64,000 bases of DNA, from contig NZ_CP158297.1 in the NCBI RefSeq assembly GCF_040256395.1, positions 62,001 through 126,000 of the forward strand. Direction: 5' to 3'. This stretch comes from Deinococcus sonorensis KR-87 (lineage in GTDB: Bacteria > Deinococcota > Deinococci > Deinococcales > Deinococcaceae). The notes below the pieces were generated by a model. That model ran no database searches and had not been told where the DNA came from. It saw only the letters and a list, made by a program, of their open reading frames with translations. The position numbers and the translations under genes are program-made. Positions within the stretch are counted from its first letter, which is position 1. Each line of letters starts with the position of its first letter. Shown piece after piece: positions 60,501-64,000 of this stretch.

Positions 60501-60915
60501 CGAGCCGCTCGCGCCACATCAGCAGCCAGTCGGCGAGGTCCGGGCGATCGTCGAACTCCACCCCGTCCAGCAGGGGGCCGCCGGTCCACGTTCCCGGCGC
60601 CTCACCGGCCAGCAGCGCGGGCGCGTCGACCCACAGGTGCTCGGACAGGCCCACCGCGTCGTCCGCGCGCAGGATGACCTCGCCGCACGCCCGGTTGAGG
60701 CGCCGGATCAGGTGCACGAGGTTGTTGCGCGCCGCGCCTTCCAGCGTGTCCGGCCACAGCAGGCCCGCGAGGCGCGACCGGGGCGTCGGCCCTTCCAGCG
60801 CCACGTAGGTCAGCACCGCCAGCGTGCCGCCCTCCAGCCGCACCACCTGCCCGCCTGGACCCACCAGCCGCGGTTTTCCCAGCACCTCCAGCTGCCAGAT
60901 GGGCCGACTGTTCAT
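57538..60915 (-). CDS. SARP/BTAD-type transcriptional regulator with AAA ATPase and TPR-like repeats
   Basis: A protein of 1125 residues. Residues about 5-95 resemble an OmpR-like winged helix and 100-230 a bacterial transcriptional activator (BTAD) domain (ERCRSVLQREFGTEPLPETLAL). Residues about 250-480 form a NACHT/AAA-like ATPase with Walker A GEGGLGKS (276-283) and Walker B VVYDDLHLAD (D380, D381). The C-terminal 600 residues are helical repeats of TPR type. Such proteins are large ATP-dependent activators that integrate a signal; unlike LAL proteins, no C-terminal LuxR helix-turn-helix is seen. The target is unknown; its divergent neighbour is the DUF2269 gene. It starts after a -10 TACGAT (minus strand 60930-60925) and AAGGAG. 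Confidence 0.88.
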   Translation of the reverse strand: MNSRPIWQLEVLGKPRLVGPGGQVVRLEGGTLAVLTYVALEGPTPRSRLAGLLWPDTLEGAARNNLVHLIRRLNRACGEVILRADDAVGLSEHLWVDAPALLAGEAPGTWTGGPLLDGVEFDDRPDLADWLLMWRERLDAVRAGRLAAAASQQEDAGDLAGALATATRLLDLNGVSEEAHRRVMRLHYLAGDRGAALAAFERCRSVLQREFGTEPLPETLALAREIERGVPPAPAAPVRPRIPLSVLRPPSLIGREAEWARMEDAWAAGQFIVLAGEGGLGKSRLARDFAASKGDVVELEGRPGDALVPYSTTTRSLRRLLARAPQLTLDPWMRTSLSRLLPELLDGTAGPPEDPDQHLHAAIHQVFQAGLTEVSAVVYDDLHLADPASIEAMFVLLSSAFPLGQPGRVPRLIATARPGELPAATAEVFAQLARAGMGVRLDLTPLGAAAVTQLLQDLEVSAVRALGPQLARFTGGNPLFVLETVKHLIENPRADGGLPVAARVSQLIEGRLARLSPAALGTARGAAVLQSDVRIELVAAVLGAPLLDTAAAWEELEAAQVMDGERFSHDLVQETVLAGLPHAVRRLLNRSAARVLEREGASAARVARHWLEGGDDEKAAPHLLAAAEQAQRQGRLREAAAFCEQAADLFERFGRADEAFEAIYAAMRLSVEVSYQAELQRLGERLSALARTATQHARAYEARMHRLYEQRDWPGLEALSGATLNRAEEVNDRPLQAVCHEALAAVTLFSGRLDEARHHLSRLGQLGAELDDLRLRALTHLGLGRVEGLGQRRAALAHFEQALALYADVAGDPTGRVAALVKLAVTWHELGLALPALDAARRAEEVLGTLDADSYYQLAGAHSTFLAEHALGNSSAALATVRRALALHGQHQEWWRSVLHLDLAQVYLTVGAVELARAEVRAVAERADLQPPDEPRRLLLEAQTLTRRGERADAVFAAALAHPITRLNPYEHARLLIARGPTLPARQALLDAQAALQLAQAAELGGVQVAALTRRAQAHLALGDLHQAVQDSASARQLCDTFTPELPLGEVMRTHAAALDALGDPQAAQAHEAAQAWLQHAAQQVPEEFRTGFLAAHGQAGVPGPPSPDAAPSGAPQEDAGAYRG

Positions 60916-60924
60916 GACTCCTTC

Positions 60925-60930
60925 ATCGTA
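60925..60930 (-). promoter_or_regulatory. -10 box of the large regulator gene
   Basis: TACGAT (minus strand, 60930-60925) lies nine bases upstream of the ATG at 60915. The AAGGAG between them would be only partly transcribed, so translation may start near the 5' end of the message. Confidence 0.45.
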
Positions 60931-61204
60931 TCAGACGGCGTCCGATGCTCACCGCAAACATGTCGCGAGGCAGGCATTGGGACCGGGCTCCGTGAGCCGC
61001 GCTGCGGGGCAGGCCGACGCGCGACCATGGTGTGTCGGGCGGTCCACTCACTTGCGTTCTGCCGGACGTGACACCACCTCGGTCCGAAGCGGGTCACGAC
61101 GTCGTCGAACATCATCTCGCTCTGCGACTCCACCACCTCTAGATTGTGGGTATGATATGAGCTGAAAATAGGTATCTCTTCATCTAAGAAGCTTCAGGAG
61201 GCCC

Positions 61205-61651
61205 ATGCACGCCCTCGTTCTCCTGCACGTCCTCGCGTCCATCATTGGCATTGGCCCGACCTTCTTCATGCTGGTGCTGTACCGGCGTGATCAATCAGCA
61301 GCGGACCTCGTCGCGTCGCTAAAGCTCATTCACGCGCTGGAATACTTCCCAAAAATCGGTGGCACGCTGGCAGTGCTCAGCGGCCTGCTGCTGACGTTCA
61401 CAGGCTCCTACGGACCGTTTACGCAACTGTGGCTACTTGGCTCGCTCGTGCTCTACATCACGGTCCAGGTGGTGGTCATCGCGCTGCTCGGCCCGCTGAC
61501 GAAACGGCTGAGCGCCTGGTCGGCCAGCACCAGCAGCAGCCGGTTGACGACGGACGCCACCTCCTGGCTGGCATCCGCCCACCGGCTCACCTGGGTGGCG
61601 AATGGGCTGGCGGTGCTGCTGGTTGGGTTGATGGTCTTGAAACCCCGCTGA
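61205..61651 (+). CDS. DUF2269-like small membrane protein
   Basis: A protein of 148 residues with four hydrophobic segments. It begins HALVLLHVLASIIGIGPTFFMLV, the typical first helix of DUF2269 proteins with a conserved His and G-x-G-P-T-F-F, and contains KIGGTLAVLSGLLL. The family is of unknown function and resides in the cytoplasmic membrane. AGGAGG lies just before the ATG. A -10-like TATGAT at 61150-61155 is upstream. It is divergent from the large SARP-type regulator. Confidence 0.8.
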   Translation: MHALVLLHVLASIIGIGPTFFMLVLYRRDQSAADLVASLKLIHALEYFPKIGGTLAVLSGLLLTFTGSYGPFTQLWLLGSLVLYITVQVVVIALLGPLTKRLSAWSASTSSSRLTTDATSWLASAHRLTWVANGLAVLLVGLMVLKPR

Positions 61652-61680
61652 GGAGGACCACCGGACCCAAGCCGGTTGAG

Positions 61681-61704
61681 GACCTGGTGGTTGCCGACCA
61701 GGTC
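61681..61704. terminator. Hairpin between convergent genes
   Basis: GACCTGGT (61681-61688) pairs with ACCAGGTC (61697-61704) around an 8-base loop, 29 bases after the DUF2269 stop codon. There is no T-tract. Confidence 0.3.
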
Positions 61705-61928
61705 ATCCATGCAATGCGTGATGGTGGGTGAGTGCTCGTCCGGCTGCTCAGCGCCTCAGCCTCCGGGAGGACAGGACGTGGGGCACCCAGAGACAGCGGC
61801 GACAGATGGGAGCTCGAGGCCCGCTGTCCCTGGTCAGCGGTAAAGGACGTGCACGTGATCCCGCTGGCGCTTGCAGAGCTGATTGGCTGGCCCAGCCGTG
61901 CCATGTGCAGATCCGCCGCCGTGCCGGT

Positions 61929-62357
61929 TCACATCGAGCGGTCGTTCACCAGCCGCACCGTCTGAAACCAGAAGTCCGACAGGGCCTGCAGCATCAGGAT
62001 CAGCTTTGGAAAGGTCGCTGGTTTGTGCAGGTAGCCGGAGGCCTGGTGGTCGTAGCTGGAGAGGATGTCCCCGCTGAGGTCCGAGAGGCTCAGGATCACC
62101 ACTGGAATCAACCGGTGATGTGAATGGGCCTTCAGGCGCTCCAGCAGCTCCATCCCCGACATGCTGGGCAGCTGCAGATCCAGCAGGATCAGCCTTGGGG
62201 GATGGTCGGGGAACCGCTCGAGGTACGCGAGCGCCGCTTCCGCGCTGGCCACATGCACCATAGACGGCACGGGCTTCACCTCTCGGACAGCTTCTTCCAC
62301 CATTCGGGCCGCAGCCGCATCATCTTCAATCAGCAGCAGGTCCGGGGCATGATGCAT
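61929..62357 (-). CDS. Single-domain response regulator, Rcp1/CheY type
   Basis: A protein of 142 residues that is a receiver domain only. The acidic pocket is E11-D12-D13, the phosphoacceptor is D60 in LILLDLQLPSMSGMELL, the signalling Ser is in VVILSLSD, and the Lys is in SGYLHKPATF. The relatively long form with FPDHPPRLILLDLQLP resembles regulators paired with phytochrome-type histidine kinases. No kinase is in the window, unless the gene cut by the right edge is part of one. The ATG lies six bases after a -10 box. Confidence 0.92.
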   Translation of the reverse strand: MHHAPDLLLIEDDAAAARMVEEAVREVKPVPSMVHVASAEAALAYLERFPDHPPRLILLDLQLPSMSGMELLERLKAHSHHRLIPVVILSLSDLSGDILSSYDHQASGYLHKPATFPKLILMLQALSDFWFQTVRLVNDRSM

Positions 62358-62363
62358 GGGCCA

Positions 62364-62369
62364 ACTCTA
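62364..62369 (-). promoter_or_regulatory. -10 box of a leaderless promoter
   Basis: TAGAGT (minus strand, 62369-62364) ends six bases before the response regulator's ATG at 62357. No ribosome-binding site is present. Confidence 0.55.
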
Positions 62370-62866
62370 GCAAAGGCGGATGCGCCACTTTGTCGAGGTG
62401 TGCCTGCACGGTCGGGCGTTGGCGTCGCCTTGTGACGTTCAATCCGGCGTCCTACATTGTTAGAGCTGTCCGGAGCATTGGGGTTAGTCCGTCCTGCCTC
62501 ATATCTTATGATTGAATAATCTTTGTCGAATTCTTATGGCCGATCCAGAGGGGGAGGTGACCAACCGGTCTGTCAATGGCGAAGGCCCTCCTTTCTTGCT
62601 TCTGCTTGTGCCAGAGCATCGTGGCTTAGGCAATGTGTTCACCGGCGTGCCGAGATGCAGGGGAGGCCGTGGGAGCTACGCACGTCCACCGGAGCGCGTC
62701 AACAGTGACCAGGCGAACCTGAGCTGCCTCTGCACAACCTCGTGGTCTTCAGCGGAAGAGACAGAGGCGAGATCATCAAGAGGGCGGACATTTCGCACGT
62801 AGAAACATAGTCATGGCCCGGAACAATGGGTACTCATTCCCAGATAAGATTCTTCAATCCACGTAG

Positions 62867-62926
62867 CATTGTGCCTGCGAAGGTGGTGGACCTGGAGCCT
62901 CATCCACCACCTTCGCAGGCACAATG
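62867..62926. repeat. Perfect 24-bp inverted repeat
   Basis: The arms 62867-62890 and 62903-62926 are exact reverse complements over 24 bases, separated by 12 bases. Left-arm sequence begins CATTGTGCCTGCGAAGG. There is no T-tract or adjoining gene end on either side, so it does not look like an ordinary terminator. It could be a small mobile or repeat element, a structured RNA or a protein-binding site. Confidence 0.75.
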
Positions 62927-62979
62927 AATACCCGAGGCTCCTCAGACATCAGCAATAGAGATCTCCGGTCAGCCCGTTT

Positions 62980-62985
62980 TAAGCT
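62980..62985 (+). promoter_or_regulatory. -10 box of a leaderless promoter
   Basis: TAAGCT lies nine bases before the ATG at 62995. The same hexamer precedes the GntR gene. No ribosome-binding site is visible. Confidence 0.45.
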
Positions 62986-62994
62986 CGGTGGGTG

Positions 62995-63648
62995 ATGCAC
63001 ACCTACTGGCCTTTCGCCGCGTTGCGGATGACGACACCCCAACTCGAGCTTCGTCAGCCGAACGACGGTGAACTGGTCCTCCTGGCCGACGTCGCGGCAA
63101 AGGGGATCAGTCCACCTGGGCAACGGACGTTCCTCACCCCCTGGACGGAGTTCATCCCGGCTCAGCGTGGGCTGGCCGTGATGCAAAGTCATTGGAGCAG
63201 CAAGGCCACCTGGAACATCCACAACTGGGCGCTGGAGCTCGCCGTGTTTCGGGAGGGGCAACCCGTCGGGATGGTGACCCTTAGAAGCCAGCAGTTTCCA
63301 ATCCTGCGCGAAGTGAAGACGTCCGCGTGGCTGGGCCTGGAGTTTCAGGGTCGGGGCTACGGCACGGAAGCCCGAGGCGCCCTGCTGCACTTCGCGTTCG
63401 AACAGCTCGGCGCTGAAGCTGCCCTCAGCGAGGTGTTTCAGGACAACCTGGCGTCCCAGGGCGTCTCCCGAAAACTTGGGTATCAGTTCGATGGGATCTC
63501 CAGAGCTGTGCTTGACGGCCAACCGGTAGTGTCTGACCGCCTCCGTCTTACCCGTGCGCAATGGCTGGGTGTTGATCATCCCTTGGTCGTGGTTTCTGGT
63601 ATCGCGGACTGCCGGCCTTTCTTCCTGACGGACGGCGACGTCTCGTAA
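62995..63648 (+). CDS. GNAT family N-acetyltransferase
   Basis: A protein of 217 residues of the RimJ/RimL-type GNAT group. The acetyl-CoA-binding motif A is LGLEFQGRGYGTEARGALLHFAFEQLGA, and SRKLGYQFDGIS is the usual end of the core. It would transfer an acetyl group to a small molecule or a protein N-terminus. The start at 62995 follows a -10 box closely; an internal ATG at 63028 (MTTPQLELRQ) would give a more typical N-terminus. Confidence 0.85.
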   Translation: MHTYWPFAALRMTTPQLELRQPNDGELVLLADVAAKGISPPGQRTFLTPWTEFIPAQRGLAVMQSHWSSKATWNIHNWALELAVFREGQPVGMVTLRSQQFPILREVKTSAWLGLEFQGRGYGTEARGALLHFAFEQLGAEAALSEVFQDNLASQGVSRKLGYQFDGISRAVLDGQPVVSDRLRLTRAQWLGVDHPLVVVSGIADCRPFFLTDGDVS

Positions 63649-63847
63649 CACAATGCCGGGCTTCGCGCGGTCTCGACGCGGGGGGCGTCAGGGGCCGACC
63701 GTCGTCTGTTGGGTCTGGGCGGTCAGTTGCGCGCCTCCTGGACGTCCTCGTCTTGGTTCAAGGCGGTGGCCTCAGCTGATGCGCGAGCTCACGCCTCGAT
63801 TCCAGTCTTTTTAGAGTGCAGACGCCTCTCGAGAGGACCTCAGTGGA

Positions 63848-64000
63848 TTACTGGAGTGCTGCTGGAGGACGGCAGTAGTAGCCATGCGCCAGCAGATCGC
63901 GCAGTCCGGCGAGCGAGGGTTGATCGGCGGGGCCGGGTCCCCGAATCCAGGCCACCGCTGCCGTGGCCTGAAACAGGTCCCGGGCGCTCACCTCCGGGCG
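63848..64000 (-). CDS. C-terminal end of a gene cut by the right edge
   Basis: On the minus strand an open frame enters from the window edge and ends with a TAA at 63848. The last 50 residues include SARDLFQATAAVAWIRGPG and LAGLRDLLAHGYYCRPP. They look like real coding sequence in composition, but the fragment is too short to name a family. Confidence 0.5.
   Translation of the reverse strand, partial: RPEVSARDLFQATAAVAWIRGPGPADQPSLAGLRDLLAHGYYCRPPAALQ

Larger units (their letters stand above)
62358..62994. other. AT-richer intergenic region with a long hairpin
   Basis: This 0.6-kb gap has noticeably lower GC than the rest of the window. No reliable gene is seen; the frame at 62512-62802 lacks a ribosome-binding site and family resemblance. 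The main structure is the 24-bp hairpin at 62867-62926. Confidence 0.5.

Noticed and set aside
57625..61071. A 1148-codon plus-strand frame opposite the large regulator
   Set aside because: It mirrors the real gene, is rich in Arg, Gln and Pro without domains, and lacks a ribosome-binding site.
62512..62802. Frame of 96 codons in the AT-richer gap
   Set aside because: It lacks a ribosome-binding site and any conserved pattern; the gap has altered composition, so chance frames are expected.
62854..63651. Minus-strand frame running through the 24-bp hairpin and opposite the acetyltransferase
   Set aside because: The plus-strand gene has a clear GNAT motif, and a real gene would not be expected to include a perfect 24-bp hairpin at its end.

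Overview
The window is a GC-rich bacterial stretch that I attribute to Deinococcus or a close relative. This is an inference. It rests on the very high GC content, on several genes whose start codon lies 6-9 bases after a TANNNT -10 box with no room for a ribosome-binding site (the leaderless arrangement that is common in Deinococcus), and on the mix of families. No rRNA, tRNA, CRISPR array or intact insertion sequence was seen.

Layout. 1-12.3 kb is a mixed accessory segment: a PadR regulator with its HAAS-domain partner, a small acidic protein, an FAD monooxygenase, a secreted four-cysteine protein, an MFS exporter, a ZIP transporter, an HNH protein, a DUF2442-HTH protein, a DinB-fold protein and a CheB-type methylesterase. 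12.4-19.8 kb is a nitrate/nitrite assimilation locus, with nitrate reductase and NarK divergent from NirB-NirD-HemD. 19.8-27.6 kb holds carbohydrate and sulfate-ester genes: a Gfo/Idh/MocA oxidoreductase, a GH42 beta-galactosidase, a choline-sulfatase-like sulfatase, and a TetR regulator beside an uncharacterised protein with a perfect palindromic operator.

27.7-54.2 kb is the most interesting part. A sugar ABC importer lacking its ATPase is co-transcribed with the two subunits of a C-glycoside deglycosidase (a TIM-barrel alpha subunit and a DUF6379 beta subunit) and a GMC/pyranose-oxidase-like FAD oxidase. To the left is a five-gene aromatic ring-cleavage operon: FAD hydroxylase, extradiol dioxygenase, C-C hydrolase, fumarylacetoacetate-hydrolase-fold enzyme and cyclase. 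To the right are a GntR regulator, a GH3 beta-glucosidase, a flavin reductase and a luciferase-like monooxygenase. Four near-identical TTTGATCAAA-type palindromes sit in the promoters of these units and of gntR itself, so they look like one regulon. The next block encodes PobA and the whole protocatechuate branch of the beta-ketoadipate pathway, with fused PcaD-PcaC and fused PcaI-PcaJ, ending in an IclR regulator. My model is that plant C-glycosides (for example flavone C-glucosides) are imported, oxidised at C3 of the sugar and cleaved; the aglycone is ring-opened; and a 4-hydroxybenzoate or protocatechuate remnant flows to the TCA cycle.

54.4-64 kb holds a duplicated-repeat membrane protein, a frameshifted ZU5-like secreted protein related to the one at 5 kb, a 1125-residue SARP-type ATPase regulator, a DUF2269 membrane protein, a single-domain response regulator, a 24-bp perfect hairpin, a GNAT acetyltransferase and a gene cut by the right edge.
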